Origin: Palsa-1392 sp036490335
GTDB taxonomy: Bacteria > Verrucomicrobiota > Verrucomicrobiia > Chthoniobacterales > UBA10450
Assembly: GCA_036490335.1 (NCBI GenBank)
Contig: DASXEB010000004.1
Location: 124,001-188,000 of the forward strand
DNA: 64,000 nt
Reading direction: 5' to 3'
Shown here one piece after another: positions 19,176 to 27,871 of the stretch. The notes beneath the pieces are model-generated. The model did no database searches and was not told where the DNA came from. It saw nothing but the letters and a program-made list of their open reading frames with translations. Every line of letters begins with the position of its first letter. Positions within the stretch are counted from its first letter, which is position 1. A program made the position numbers and the translations under genes.

Positions 19176-20051
19176 TCAATCTTGATCGAAACGCTGCAGA
19201 ATCGCGCTCAGTTTTTTCCGCGTTTCTGCCGGCCAGAACATGCGCTCGGTGACGAGCGCGGAATCGAGCGCGCGATGTTCCGGCCAATTCGGCTCGCGCG
19301 GAATTTTCGGGATGACGTGGACGAGAATCTTCTTCGCCGCCTCCGCGTTCGCGAGCAGATGGCCGATGACGGTCTGCGCCGAGACCGGTTCCTCCTCCAC
19401 TTTCCAGCAATCGTAATCGGTGATCATCGCCATCGTCGCGAGCGCGATCTCGGCTTCGCGCGCGAGCTTCGCCTCCGGCAGGTTCGTCATCCCGATGACG
19501 TCGAAGCCGAGGCGACGATTCAGCTCAGATTCCGCGCGGGTCGAAAACGCGGGGCCGTCCATGTTCACGTAAGTGCCGCCATTATGCACGCGCGTGCCTA
19601 ACGACTGCGCGGATTCCGCGAGCAAATTGCGCAGCGGTGTCGAGATGGGGTCGGCAAACGAGATGTGCGCCGCGATTCCGTCGCCAAAAAATGTGTGCTC
19701 CGCGCGCTGGCTCGTGCGGTCGTAAAATTGCGACGGCAACACGACATCGCGCGGCGCATATTTTTCCTGCAAACTTCCGACCGCGGTCACGCAAATGATC
19801 CAGCGCACGCCTAACGAACGCAGCGCATAAATATTCGCGCGATGATTCAACTCATGCGGGAGAAGCCGATGTCCGCGCGCGTGCCGTGGCAAAAAATAAA
19901 CGCGTCGTCCGCCGATTTCGCCGCCGATGATCGCGTCGGACGGCGCGCCAAACGGCGTCTCGATTTTGTATTCGTACGGGTTCTCAAAACCTTCCACCTG
20001 GTAAAGGCCGCTCCCGCCGATGATGCCGATGGCTGCGTCGTCCGATTTCAT
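19176..20051 (-). CDS. mtnP: S-methyl-5'-thioadenosine phosphorylase
   Basis: 291 residues. It phosphorolyses methylthioadenosine to adenine and methylthioribose-1-phosphate in methionine salvage. IGIIGGSGLYQV is the N-terminal phosphate loop, FLPRHARGHRLLPHELNHRANI is diagnostic of MTAP rather than purine nucleoside phosphorylase, TAVGSLQ follows, and MDGPAFSTRAES with DVIGMTNLPEAKLAREAE forms the base and ribose site. The length is normal. Exact motif copies fall inside at 19596 and 19809. No other salvage genes are adjacent. Confidence 0.94.
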   Translation of the reverse strand: MKSDDAAIGIIGGSGLYQVEGFENPYEYKIETPFGAPSDAIIGGEIGGRRVYFLPRHARGHRLLPHELNHRANIYALRSLGVRWIICVTAVGSLQEKYAPRDVVLPSQFYDRTSQRAEHTFFGDGIAAHISFADPISTPLRNLLAESAQSLGTRVHNGGTYVNMDGPAFSTRAESELNRRLGFDVIGMTNLPEAKLAREAEIALATMAMITDYDCWKVEEEPVSAQTVIGHLLANAEAAKKILVHVIPKIPREPNWPEHRALDSALVTERMFWPAETRKKLSAILQRFDQD

Positions 20052-20438
20052 GCGCGGCGGAACTTAGCGAGCGTGCGGGGTGCTTGTCGATCAAGATGAA
20101 TTGACCGGGTCGATCTTCGATGCCGGCGCGGTCGTTGTAAAAGACTTCCGCAGTGGCGAGCGGTTCGTTTCGGCAAAGCCGCGACGCTGTGGCCGCGTTT
20201 CGCTTCAGTTCGATGAACGAATCCCACGCTCACGAGAAATATCACAGCTCGCGCAACGTTGGCGTGATCGGCGCGGCCGTTTTCAACGAACAGGGCACGT
20301 TTCTTTAGACGGAACACGAGACGGAAAAGCGGCTCCGCGGCAATCCGTTTCCGAATCCGTTCGCCACCCCTCCCTAACGACTGAGCCGCGCGCGCTCGTG
20401 GCGCGGTGAATTTTCCGGTGTTATGCTGGCGGCCGTTC
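20052..20438. other. Non-coding gap between mtnP and miaB
   Basis: About 390 bp separate the divergent mtnP and miaB genes. No ORF here has a recognisable domain. A 110-codon plus-strand ORF (20080-20409) is arginine-rich and looks like chance. In another frame a short segment (ATG near 20219 to TAG at 20308) reads MNESHAHEKYHSSRNVGVIG and looks somewhat protein-like, but it has no family support. Promoters for both neighbours should lie here. One near-match to the 9-bp motif occurs at about 20372. Confidence 0.5.
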
Positions 20439-21845
20439 ATGCCGAAATTTTTCATCAAGACCTACGGCTGCCAGATGAACGAGCGCGATTCCGAGCAGGT
20501 TGCCCGCTCGCTCCTCGATCGCGGTTACGAAGCCGCGCCTAACGAACTCGAGGCCGATGTGATTTTGCTCAACACCTGCAGCGTGCGCGACATGGCCGAC
20601 CAAAAAGCGCTCGGAAAAATGGGTATGCTCGGACGCATCGCGAAACAGCGGCAGGAAGTCGTCTTCGGTTTTCTCGGCTGCATGGCGCAGGCGCGCGGCG
20701 CGGAGTTGCTCGGCGCGATGCCGCACGTCGATCTCGTCATCGGCACGCAAAAATTTCACCGCGTCGCGGGTTACGTCGATGAAATGCTCGAGCGGAAACG
20801 GACGCGCCGGATGGATGATCCGCGTTTTTCCATCGTTGACACCGCTGAGGAAGTTGGCTCGCAGGGCACGATCCGCGAGCACGCGTTGCGCGCGCGACAG
20901 GCGCGGGCCTTCGTCTCGATCATGCAAGGCTGCAACATGCATTGCACTTTTTGCATCGTCCCGCGGACGCGCGGCGCCGAGCGCAGCCGCACGATCGACG
21001 AGATCGTCGGCGAAGTTCGCGAACTCGTTAGGCGCGGAGTGAAGGAAGTGACGCTGCTCGGCCAGATCGTGAATCTTTACGGCCGGCATGAGTTTCCGGC
21101 CCGCGATGGCAAGAGTCCGTTCGTGCAGTTGCTCGAAGCGGTGCACGACGTCGAAGGACTCGAAAGACTTCGTTTTACCTCGCCGCATCCGATTGGTTTT
21201 CGCGCGGACTTGATCGCGGCGTTTCGCGAACTCCCGAAACTTTGCGAGCACGTGCACCTGCCGCTACAGTCGGGCTCCGATCGGATCCTGCGCGCGATGC
21301 ATCGGGCTTACACGCCCGACAAATACTTGCGCCTGGTCGAGCAACTGCGGGCCGCGCGCGACGACATCGCGTTGACGACCGACGTGATTGTCGGTTTTCC
21401 GGGCGAGACCGACGCCGATTACGCGATGACGCGCGATCTCGTGGAGCGAATCGAGTTCGATAACGCTTTTGTTTTTCGCTATTCGCCGCGGAGTGAAACA
21501 CCGGCGGCGGAAATGGGCGAGCAGCTCGATGAAAAGACGAAGGAAGCGCGCAATCAGGATCTGCTCGCAATCGTCGATCGCGCCGCAAAACGCGCGGGCG
21601 AACGATTGTTAGGCAAGACCGTCGAAGTCTTGTGCGAAGGTCCGAGTAAAACCAATCCAGCGCGCCTGACCGGCCGCACGCGCGGCAACAAAATCGTCGT
21701 CTTCGAAGGCACCAACGACGATATCGGACAACTGCTAAAATTGCGCATCACGCACGCAACCGGCTTTAGTTTGTCCGGCACGTCCGATTGTGCGCCGGCG
21801 CAAAACGGGGAAGTTCAGCGGGCGTCTCTGTTCTCGCACGCATGA
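20439..21845 (+). CDS. miaB: tRNA-2-methylthio-N6-dimethylallyladenosine synthase
   Basis: 468 residues. This radical-SAM methylthiotransferase modifies A37 of tRNAs reading UNN codons. The start MPKFFIKTYGCQMNERDSE fits the UPF0004 domain; an upstream ATG at 20406 is less likely. That domain's cysteines are in YGCQ, NTCSVRD and LGCMAQ. The radical SAM cluster CNMHCTFC follows (about residues 165-172), then VPRTRGAERSR and LPLQSGSDRILRAMHR. A TRAM domain closes the protein (LTGRTRGNKIVVFEG). The gene overlaps the downstream membrane-protein gene by 4 bp (ATGA). Confidence 0.95.
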   Translation: MPKFFIKTYGCQMNERDSEQVARSLLDRGYEAAPNELEADVILLNTCSVRDMADQKALGKMGMLGRIAKQRQEVVFGFLGCMAQARGAELLGAMPHVDLVIGTQKFHRVAGYVDEMLERKRTRRMDDPRFSIVDTAEEVGSQGTIREHALRARQARAFVSIMQGCNMHCTFCIVPRTRGAERSRTIDEIVGEVRELVRRGVKEVTLLGQIVNLYGRHEFPARDGKSPFVQLLEAVHDVEGLERLRFTSPHPIGFRADLIAAFRELPKLCEHVHLPLQSGSDRILRAMHRAYTPDKYLRLVEQLRAARDDIALTTDVIVGFPGETDADYAMTRDLVERIEFDNAFVFRYSPRSETPAAEMGEQLDEKTKEARNQDLLAIVDRAAKRAGERLLGKTVEVLCEGPSKTNPARLTGRTRGNKIVVFEGTNDDIGQLLKLRITHATGFSLSGTSDCAPAQNGEVQRASLFSHA

Positions 21846-22387
21846 TTTATCATCTCAGTTTACACACCGCCGGCTTGATCGCGGGCATCAGCCTCGTCCT
21901 TCTCGCCGCGCTCGCGCTCTTTTTTCCAGCGCGGAATTTTCTCTCGCAATTCCCCCGTTCGCGCGGCGCCGGCGCGATCATTCTCACGATCGATCTAGCG
22001 TGGAGTTTCTGGCTGCTCGCGACGATGGAAATGGGCGAGTTCTCGAATTTTCGGCGCCCGCTCCTCATCATCGTGCCGATCGGATTTTTTCTGGTGCTTC
22101 GATTTGCCGATGAATTTCTTGCCGTCCGCGCGCTCGGCATTTTGTTTTTGCTCGCCGCCGAACCCCTGCTGGACGCCGCGTTTTTGCGACCGGAAATGAG
22201 CCGGCTGCTCGTGACCGTTCTCGCTTATTTGATGATCGTCGCCGGATTGCTCTGGGTGACGATGCCGTATCTGCTCCGCGATCAAATCGCCTGGAGCACA
22301 AAAACTGCCGGCGCCTGGCGAATCGTCGCCGGCCTAACGATGATCTTCGGAATCGCGATCACCGCCTGCGCGGTCGTGGCTTATTGA
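21842..22387 (+). CDS. Predicted multi-pass membrane protein
   Basis: 181 residues from the ATG at 21842, which overlaps the miaB stop. I see five to six hydrophobic helices (for example AGLIAGISLVLLAALALFF, PLLIIVPIGFFLVL, LGILFLLAAEPLLDAAFL, VLAYLMIVAGLLWV and IVAGLTMIFGIAITACAVVAY). A conserved-looking acidic Arg/Asp patch lies between helices. I do not recognise the family. Its stop overlaps the start region of the GT9 gene, so miaB, this gene and the glycosyltransferase probably form one transcript. Confidence 0.75.
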   Translation: MIYHLSLHTAGLIAGISLVLLAALALFFPARNFLSQFPRSRGAGAIILTIDLAWSFWLLATMEMGEFSNFRRPLLIIVPIGFFLVLRFADEFLAVRALGILFLLAAEPLLDAAFLRPEMSRLLVTVLAYLMIVAGLLWVTMPYLLRDQIAWSTKTAGAWRIVAGLTMIFGIAITACAVVAY

Positions 22388-23297
22388 TCGGCCGGATCGC
22401 ATCCTTGTCATTCGCGGCGGCGCGCTCGGCGATTTCATTCTGACGCTGCCGGCGATTGGATTGTTGCGCCAAAGTTTTCCTCGGGCGCGCTTGGAAATTC
22501 TCGGCCAGAAACAAATCGTTGCACTGGCTATGCGCGCGAACTACGCCGACGCGATCCGCTCGATCGACGATGGCGCGCTTGCAGGATTCTTCGCGCGCGG
22601 CGGCGTTCTGTCGCCGGAGATGGTGAAATATTTCGGCAGCTTCGATTTGGTCGTCATTTACCTGTTTGATTCCGACCGGATTTTCGCGACCAATCTCGCG
22701 CGCGCCGGTGTGCGGCGGCTGATTACCGGCTCGCCAAAAATCAGCGACGCGGAACACGCGGCACAGCAACTGGCGCGGCCACTCGAGCAGATCGGTCTCT
22801 ATCTCAACGATCCAGTCGCAACGCTGCCGTTGCCGTCGCGGCGGCCGATTGCGGCGAATGAGATCGCGATTCATCCGGGCAGTGGGAGCGAAACGAAGAA
22901 CTGGCCGCTGGAAAGTTTTCGCGAGCTCATCACGCAATTGCTCGCGTCCGACAAAAAGAACAAAATACTTCTCATCGGCGGCGAGGCCGACGCAAACCGA
23001 ATGGCGAAACTCAGAATGATTTTGCCTAACGAGCGCGTCGAGACCGTGGAAAATCTGCCTTTGCTAGAACTCGTCGAACGACTGCGAAGTTGTCGTTTTT
23101 TTCTTGGCCACGACAGCGGCGTCTCGCATCTCGCGGCCGCCGTCGGGACGCGCTGTTTGCTTCTTTTTGGCCCGACCGATCCAAAAGTTTGGGCGCCGCT
23201 CGGTCCGAATGTTCGCGTCTTGCGCTCTCCCAGCCTAACGATGTCTGGAATCGAAGTTGGCGATGTCCTCGACTCGTTAGGCGGGTTTATGAACTGA
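22383..23297 (+). CDS. Glycosyltransferase family 9 (ADP-heptose:LPS heptosyltransferase-like), non-canonical start
   Basis: About 304 residues. GT9 enzymes add heptose to the LPS inner core. The C-terminal half is diagnostic: EIAIHPGSGSETKNWPLESF, FFLGHDSGVSHLAAAVGT and LLFGPTDPKVWAP. The N-terminal Rossmann strand RILVIRGGALGDFILTLPAIGLL is encoded from about 22398, yet the in-frame region back to the TGA at 22341 has no ATG, GTG or TTG. The candidate start is ATT at 22383, overlapping the upstream stop (ATTGA). Starting at the TTG of 22461 would delete the nucleotide-binding core. It overlaps dnaN tail to tail by 11 bp. Confidence 0.8.
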   Translation: MDRPDRILVIRGGALGDFILTLPAIGLLRQSFPRARLEILGQKQIVALAMRANYADAIRSIDDGALAGFFARGGVLSPEMVKYFGSFDLVVIYLFDSDRIFATNLARAGVRRLITGSPKISDAEHAAQQLARPLEQIGLYLNDPVATLPLPSRRPIAANEIAIHPGSGSETKNWPLESFRELITQLLASDKKNKILLIGGEADANRMAKLRMILPNERVETVENLPLLELVERLRSCRFFLGHDSGVSHLAAAVGTRCLLLFGPTDPKVWAPLGPNVRVLRSPSLTMSGIEVGDVLDSLGGFMN

Positions 23298-24384
23298 TGC
23301 GCATCGGCATCAGCACATAAAGAAACGGGCTCTGAATTTTGATCACACCCGGACTCATCTCGTCGATAAGGTCGAGAAAAATTTCGTCTTCCGCGAGATT
23401 GCGCAGCGGCGCCATGAGGAATTCCGGATTGAACGCGATGGAAAATTCCCGGCCTTTGTAGGCGACCGGAAGCGACTCTTTTGCTTCGCCGACCTCCGGC
23501 GTGTTCGCGGTGATGTCGATGTTGTTCTTGGCGAAATTAAGTTTGATCGAATTCGATTTGTCGCTCGCGAGGAGTGAGACGCGGCGCAGCGAATTGAGAA
23601 AGGTTTCGCGTTCGAGCGTAACGCGCTCCTTCATTTCGCCTGGAATGACCTGTTTGTAGTTCGGATAATTTCCCTCGATCAATTTCGAAACCAGAAGGGT
23701 GTTGTTGAGATCGAACGCGATCTGGCCACTCGTTAGGCTAACGCGCACGTCGCCTTCGTCGGTAAGCAAACGCTGCAGTTCGGTGACCGCTTTGGTCGGG
23801 ACGATGATGTCTGCTTCGTGGCTGCGCGGGAATTCGAGATCGATGTCGAGCATGGCGAGCCGGCGACCGTCGGTCGCGACGAGCGTGAGCTTGTTGTCCT
23901 TGAAACTGAAGAGGACGCCGTTCAGGACATAGCGCGTTTCGTCGGTCGAGATCGCGTAGGAGGTTTTCTTCAAACCGTCGCGCAAATCTTTTTGCCGGAT
24001 GGTGACGACTTTCGAATCGTCGAACTTCGGGAGCGGCGGAAACTCCTCTTCGGGCAAGCCGAGGATCTTGAAAAAACTCTGACCGCTCCGGATCGAGGCC
24101 GCGTTTTTGCCATCGACGTCGAAGGAAATTTCACTCGAAGGCAACTCGCGGATGATGGTGAAAAGGCGTCGCGCCGGCAGGGTGGTCGCGCCTTCTTTTT
24201 CGACCTTGGCCTCGAAACTCCCGCGCACGCCGACGTCAAGATCGGTCGTCGTTAGGCGCACCTCCTCGCCGTTCGCCTGCAACAAAACATTGGAGAGAAT
24301 CGGCAAGGTCGTTCGCGTACTAACGACATTTTGGACCTGCTGCAGACATTCGAGGAGTTTCTCTTTCGTGACGCTAAATTTCAT
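23287..24384 (-). CDS. dnaN: DNA polymerase III beta sliding clamp
   Basis: 365 residues in three beta-clamp domains. It encircles DNA and tethers polymerase III and repair factors. Diagnostic segments are MKFSVTKEKLLECLQQVQNVVSTRTTLPILSNVLL, LPARRLFTIIRELP, YVLNGVLFSF, TDGRRLA, IEGNYPNYKQVIP and the C-terminal LYVLMPMR. The length is standard. It lies 70 bp downstream of dnaA on the same strand, the usual dnaA-dnaN order. The gap includes a one-mismatch motif copy and a short AT-rich stretch. Exact motif copies are at 23730 and 24249. Confidence 0.97.
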   Translation of the reverse strand: MKFSVTKEKLLECLQQVQNVVSTRTTLPILSNVLLQANGEEVRLTTTDLDVGVRGSFEAKVEKEGATTLPARRLFTIIRELPSSEISFDVDGKNAASIRSGQSFFKILGLPEEEFPPLPKFDDSKVVTIRQKDLRDGLKKTSYAISTDETRYVLNGVLFSFKDNKLTLVATDGRRLAMLDIDLEFPRSHEADIIVPTKAVTELQRLLTDEGDVRVSLTSGQIAFDLNNTLLVSKLIEGNYPNYKQVIPGEMKERVTLERETFLNSLRRVSLLASDKSNSIKLNFAKNNIDITANTPEVGEAKESLPVAYKGREFSIAFNPEFLMAPLRNLAEDEIFLDLIDEMSPGVIKIQSPFLYVLMPMRISS

Positions 24385-24454
24385 GAAGACGGAACGGAGT
24401 CGTTAAGATGTAAGGCTTTCGATTTTATCCGGCAACCGCAATCTGCGCCCGAGA

Positions 24455-25813
24455 CTAACGTTGCAGCGCGCTGTCGATGTACGAAATCGTCTGCCGAATT
24501 TTGTCCTGCTCCTTCATCCGTTTCTTCACCAGTTTGCAGGCATGCAACACAGTGCCGTGATCGCGCCCGCCAAAGGCTTCGCCGATTTCGTTGAGCGAAG
24601 CTTTGGTTAATTCGCGCGCGAGATACATCGCGATCTGGCGCGGAAAAGCGATGTTCGCCGGCCGCCGCTTGCTCGTCATGTCGGCGAGCCGGACGTCGAA
24701 ATGCTCGGCTACCCGGCGCTGGATCTGATCGATCGTGACCGAGCGGCGCGCTTCTTCCTGGAGAATGTCCTTGAGCAAATGCTCGATGATTTCGTGCGTC
24801 AGTTCCTTGCCGCTGAGCGACGCGAACGAAGCCACGCGCATGAGCGCGCCCTCGAGGCGGCGGACGTTCGTCTTGATGCGCTCGGCGAGGAAGTCGAAAA
24901 CTTCCGCGCGCAATTTGATCCGGAGGGTGTGCGCTTTTTTGCGCAGGATCGCCATGCGCGTCTCGACATCGGGCGGCTGCAATTCCGCGGTCAGTCCCCA
25001 CTCGAAACGCGAGACCAGCCGATGCTCGAGGTTGGCGATTTCCGACGCCGGCCGGTCGCTCGAGAGGACGATCTGTTTATGGCCGTCGAAGAGCGTGTTG
25101 AAGGTGTGAAAAAATTCTTCCTGCGACCGCTCCTTGCCGCCGAGAAAATGGATGTCGTCGATCAGGAGCAGATCGGCCTGGCGATAGCGTTTGCGAAATT
25201 TGACCAGGTTGTTGTGCTGGATCGCGTCGATGAACTCGTTGATGAAAAGTTCGCTCGAGAGATACATCACCTTCGTGTTCCGGCCCGCGTCGGAAATGAA
25301 ATGGCCGATCGCCTGCATGAGATGCGTTTTGCCGAGACCAACTCCGCCGTAAATGAAAAGCGGGTTGTAGGTTTTGGCCGGCGACTGCGCGACCGCGAGG
25401 CTGGCGGCGTGCGCGATTTGATTGTTAGGCCCGACCACGAAAGACTCAAAAGTGTTCCGCGGATTCAAACCCGGACACGCCTTGCATTTCGTCTTCGCCG
25501 CCGTCGCAGTCTCGGAAGCCGACGCACGGGCGGCCGCCGAATGATCGAGCGCGTCGGAGCTATCGGTCGCGCACACGAATTTTATCTTTGGCGCTTCGTC
25601 GAAAACGGAGGCGACCGCGGCCTGCAGCGCCGGCATGTGATTACTCTCGATCCAAAATTGATAAATATTGTTGGGCACGAGCAGCGTGATCGCGTCCGCA
25701 CTCACGTCGGTCAGCTTCACGGCGGAAAACCAGCGCTTGAATGTGTCGGCGCTGACCTGCGGTTTGAGCGCGGCGCAAACCTTCGTCCACAACTGGGCAG
25801 ACTTGTCGTCCAT
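24455..25813 (-). CDS. dnaA: Chromosomal replication initiator protein DnaA
   Basis: 452 residues. It binds DnaA boxes and opens the origin. Domain I (1-80) is followed by a short linker, then the AAA+ domain III with Walker A GGVGLGKTH and Walker B LLLIDDIHFLGGKERSQEEFFHTFN. Domain IV ends with the box-binding signature FGGRDHGTVLHACK. NPRNTFESFVVGPNNQIAHAAS marks the start of domain III. The linker has a Cys pair (CKACPGLNPRNTF), unusual but compatible with a variable linker. The ATG at 25813 is the natural start. Only one near-copy of the 9-bp motif lies inside this gene. Confidence 0.97.
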   Translation of the reverse strand: MDDKSAQLWTKVCAALKPQVSADTFKRWFSAVKLTDVSADAITLLVPNNIYQFWIESNHMPALQAAVASVFDEAPKIKFVCATDSSDALDHSAAARASASETATAAKTKCKACPGLNPRNTFESFVVGPNNQIAHAASLAVAQSPAKTYNPLFIYGGVGLGKTHLMQAIGHFISDAGRNTKVMYLSSELFINEFIDAIQHNNLVKFRKRYRQADLLLIDDIHFLGGKERSQEEFFHTFNTLFDGHKQIVLSSDRPASEIANLEHRLVSRFEWGLTAELQPPDVETRMAILRKKAHTLRIKLRAEVFDFLAERIKTNVRRLEGALMRVASFASLSGKELTHEIIEHLLKDILQEEARRSVTIDQIQRRVAEHFDVRLADMTSKRRPANIAFPRQIAMYLARELTKASLNEIGEAFGGRDHGTVLHACKLVKKRMKEQDKIRQTISYIDSALQR

Positions 25814-26368
25814 GGCTACTTGTTAACAGCGTTAAACAACGCCGGCCACGGAGCGTTTCCGATGAAAACGAAAAACCGCGCGCCTTTTGTAAACGGCGTG
25901 GGCGGCGCGCGCAGTCGGGGCCGTGCGCTTGAAAAAGCCGTCAAAAATCGGTTCACACGAGGGAGGAATCGCTCGCGGGCGCGTTCTCGCGGCAAAATTC
26001 GAGGCACAGAAAAGACCGAGGTCGCGCGCCGGAGCAGATTCTGGATGTTGTTTCATACTTTCGATCCTGTTAGAGGCCGCTCACCTTGTTCACTTGTTAT
26101 TCACACCCGTGGTTTCTACTCCCGCCGAGCGGCGTCAGACTAGAAATCAGGAGCGTGACGAACAAGAAAAAACCGGAACTTTATTTTTTGTTAGGCGACA
26201 AAAAAATCTTGACGATGCGCTCTCTTCGGCATCGCCAAAATTTCCATTTGCCTCGTCATTCGGAGTCAATCGGCGACTCGTTAGGCGCGGAATCATTATG
26301 CAATCTCGAGCGGAATTTTTCGTTGGGTGCGCGCCTTTTTTGTCTGAAGGTCTGGCGGGAGAAATGGC
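25814..26368. promoter_or_regulatory. Intergenic region upstream of dnaA, candidate chromosomal origin
   Basis: A 555-bp gap, long for this gene-dense window. It holds a perfect DnaA box TTATTCACA (26097-26105) and a 7-of-9 match TTGTTCACT 11 bp before it (26086-26094), about one helical turn apart. AT-rich tracts with A- and T-runs occupy about 26161-26215 and could serve as an unwinding element. Just upstream of dnaA, 25820-25839 contains an imperfect palindrome around GTTAAC. No ORF here is convincing. Only one perfect box is visible, so the origin call rests mainly on adjacency to dnaA-dnaN. Confidence 0.4.
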
Positions 26369-26770
26369 ATGACGCGTCCAAAAAAATTGCCGCAATGGAT
26401 CGCGCTCGCACTCGTGGCCGCGTTTTTCACGAGCGGATGCAGCACCGCGCCAACCGCGCCGCGCCTGGCCAGGCACGTTGTCTTGATGTGGCTGAAGCAC
26501 CCGCGGCGCGCCGCCGATCGCGCACAACTGGTTCGGGCCGCGCGCGGCCTGCGAATGATTCCGGGCGTGCTCGATGTCGAAACCGGGCGCGACCTGCCGT
26601 CGGCGATGCCACCGGTTGAGCCAAATTTTGATCTCGCCGTCGTCATCACGTTTCGCGATCGCGCCGCGCTCGCTCGTTTTGAAAAAAGTCCGCGCCATCA
26701 CGCGGCGCTGGGGAAATATGTGCGTCCGCTCGTCCGGCGCTCCGAGGCTTACGATCTCGATGCTCGTTAG
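26369..26770 (+). CDS. Predicted lipoprotein with Dabb-type (stress-responsive alpha/beta barrel) domain
   Basis: 133 residues. The signal peptide MTRPKKLPQWIALALVAAFFTSGC ends in a lipobox-like TSGC. The mature part has RHVVLMWLKHP at its start, a helix, VLDVETGRDLPSAMPPVEPNFDLAVVITFRDRAALARFEKSPRHHAALGKYVRPLV, which matches the Dabb fold (ferredoxin-like, dimeric). Its substrate or partner is unknown; lipoprotein Dabb proteins recur in Verrucomicrobia and Planctomycetes to my knowledge. The stop TAG is supplied by an exact motif copy (26764-26772). The next gene begins 7 bp later. Confidence 0.72.
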   Translation: MTRPKKLPQWIALALVAAFFTSGCSTAPTAPRLARHVVLMWLKHPRRAADRAQLVRAARGLRMIPGVLDVETGRDLPSAMPPVEPNFDLAVVITFRDRAALARFEKSPRHHAALGKYVRPLVRRSEAYDLDAR

Positions 26771-26777
26771 GCGTCCG

Positions 26778-27296
26778 ATGCGAATTCTGCTCGCGGCTCT
26801 GGCTGCACTGATTTTTTTTCCATTGCTCTCGGCCGCGGCCGACGAGATTCCGCCACCGTTTGGATTTCGCTGGAACGATGCGGCGAAACGCGTCGAGCGC
26901 GTACTCAAGGGCGCGGGCGCGAAAATCGTTTCGCGCGACCGGAACGGCGTGGCCGAAATGTGGACGGTCTCAGGCCTGATTCACCCGGGATTGAAGCGGA
27001 CAATTTTCACGTTCAAGGCCGGGCTGCTTAGCCAGGTCGAGCTGCAGTACGAATACCCGGACTGGACGCTCGAGCGTTATAACGATCGGATGGGCGAAAT
27101 TCGCCGTTACTTCGATTCAAAGTACGGGGTCGGGCGGTTGCTTTCGCGCACGCGCGACAACGACACCGACGTTATTCAGACGCTCGTCGGTTATCAGTGG
27201 GTCGTCGGCAAAACGGCGCTCGAGCTCTTTTATTTTTCCGCACAGAAAGAGCCGAACGTCTACCGCAACATCACCGTAACCTATAAAACGATCTAG
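26778..27296 (+). CDS. Secreted protein of unknown function
   Basis: 172 residues from the ATG at 26778; the ORF extends upstream to 26574, but that part overlaps the Dabb gene. A signal peptide MRILLAALAALIFFPLLSAAA is followed by a small soluble domain with alternating strands (FGFRWNDAAKRVERVLKGAGAKIVSRD, GLIHPGLKRTIFTFKAGLLSQVELQYEYPDW). I do not recognise the family. It is 7 bp downstream of the lipoprotein gene, so the two are probably co-transcribed and both are exported. It converges on def. Confidence 0.68.
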   Translation: MRILLAALAALIFFPLLSAAADEIPPPFGFRWNDAAKRVERVLKGAGAKIVSRDRNGVAEMWTVSGLIHPGLKRTIFTFKAGLLSQVELQYEYPDWTLERYNDRMGEIRRYFDSKYGVGRLLSRTRDNDTDVIQTLVGYQWVVGKTALELFYFSAQKEPNVYRNITVTYKTI

Positions 27297-27301
27297 CTCG
27301 C

Positions 27302-27871
27302 CTAACGAGTGCCTAACGAACGTGCGTTTTCCTTTTGCATCTTCTTCAGCCTGCTGCGCAACGCGACCTTTGTCGCCGCGCTCATCCGGTCGATGAAAAG
27401 GACGCCGTTTAAGTGATCGACCTCGTGCTGCAAGGCGCGCGCGAGGAAACCGGTCGCCTCAATTTCGATTGTTTCGCCTTCGAGATTTTGCGCGCGCGCG
27501 ACGACTGACTCGGCACGCGAGATCTCGCCGGTGATTTCCGGAAAGCTGAGGCAGCCTTCGGTCGCAAGCCCGGTTTCTTTGCCTAACGACAGGTCGGGGT
27601 TAAGCAAAACGAGCGGCATGTGCGCTTCCAAATCCACTTCCTCGCCGTCCAATATCAGCGTGCTCGGCCGGTCTTCCGCCGCGCTCACATCGATGACGGT
27701 GAGTTGAATCGCTTCGCCGATCTGCTGCGCGGCGAGGCCGACGCCTTTCGCTTCGCGCATGGTCTCGATCATGTCGGCCGCAAGTGCGTGCACACGATCG
27801 TCGGCATTCGTAATCCGCCGGCCTTTCGCGCGCAGGATCGGATCGCCGTAACGGACGATCGGCAAAATCAT
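27302..27871 (-). CDS. def: Peptide deformylase
   Basis: 189 residues. It removes the N-formyl group from nascent proteins. All three motifs are present: GVGLAAQQIG, EGCLSFPEI with the metal-ligand Cys, and QHEVDHLNG with the HExxH ligands. The Lys-rich C-terminal tail ends in a TAG that comes from a motif copy (27300-27308), and a second motif copy (27311-27319) lies just inside the gene. It overlaps the upstream exbD by 4 bp, an unusual linkage of a housekeeping enzyme to an energy-transduction operon. Confidence 0.96.
   Translation of the reverse strand: MILPIVRYGDPILRAKGRRITNADDRVHALAADMIETMREAKGVGLAAQQIGEAIQLTVIDVSAAEDRPSTLILDGEEVDLEAHMPLVLLNPDLSLGKETGLATEGCLSFPEITGEISRAESVVARAQNLEGETIEIEATGFLARALQHEVDHLNGVLFIDRMSAATKVALRSRLKKMQKENARSLGTR

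Noticed and set aside
20080..20409. Arg-rich 110-codon ORF before miaB
   Set aside because: No recognisable domain, no ribosome-binding site, and it lies where promoters of two divergent genes are expected.
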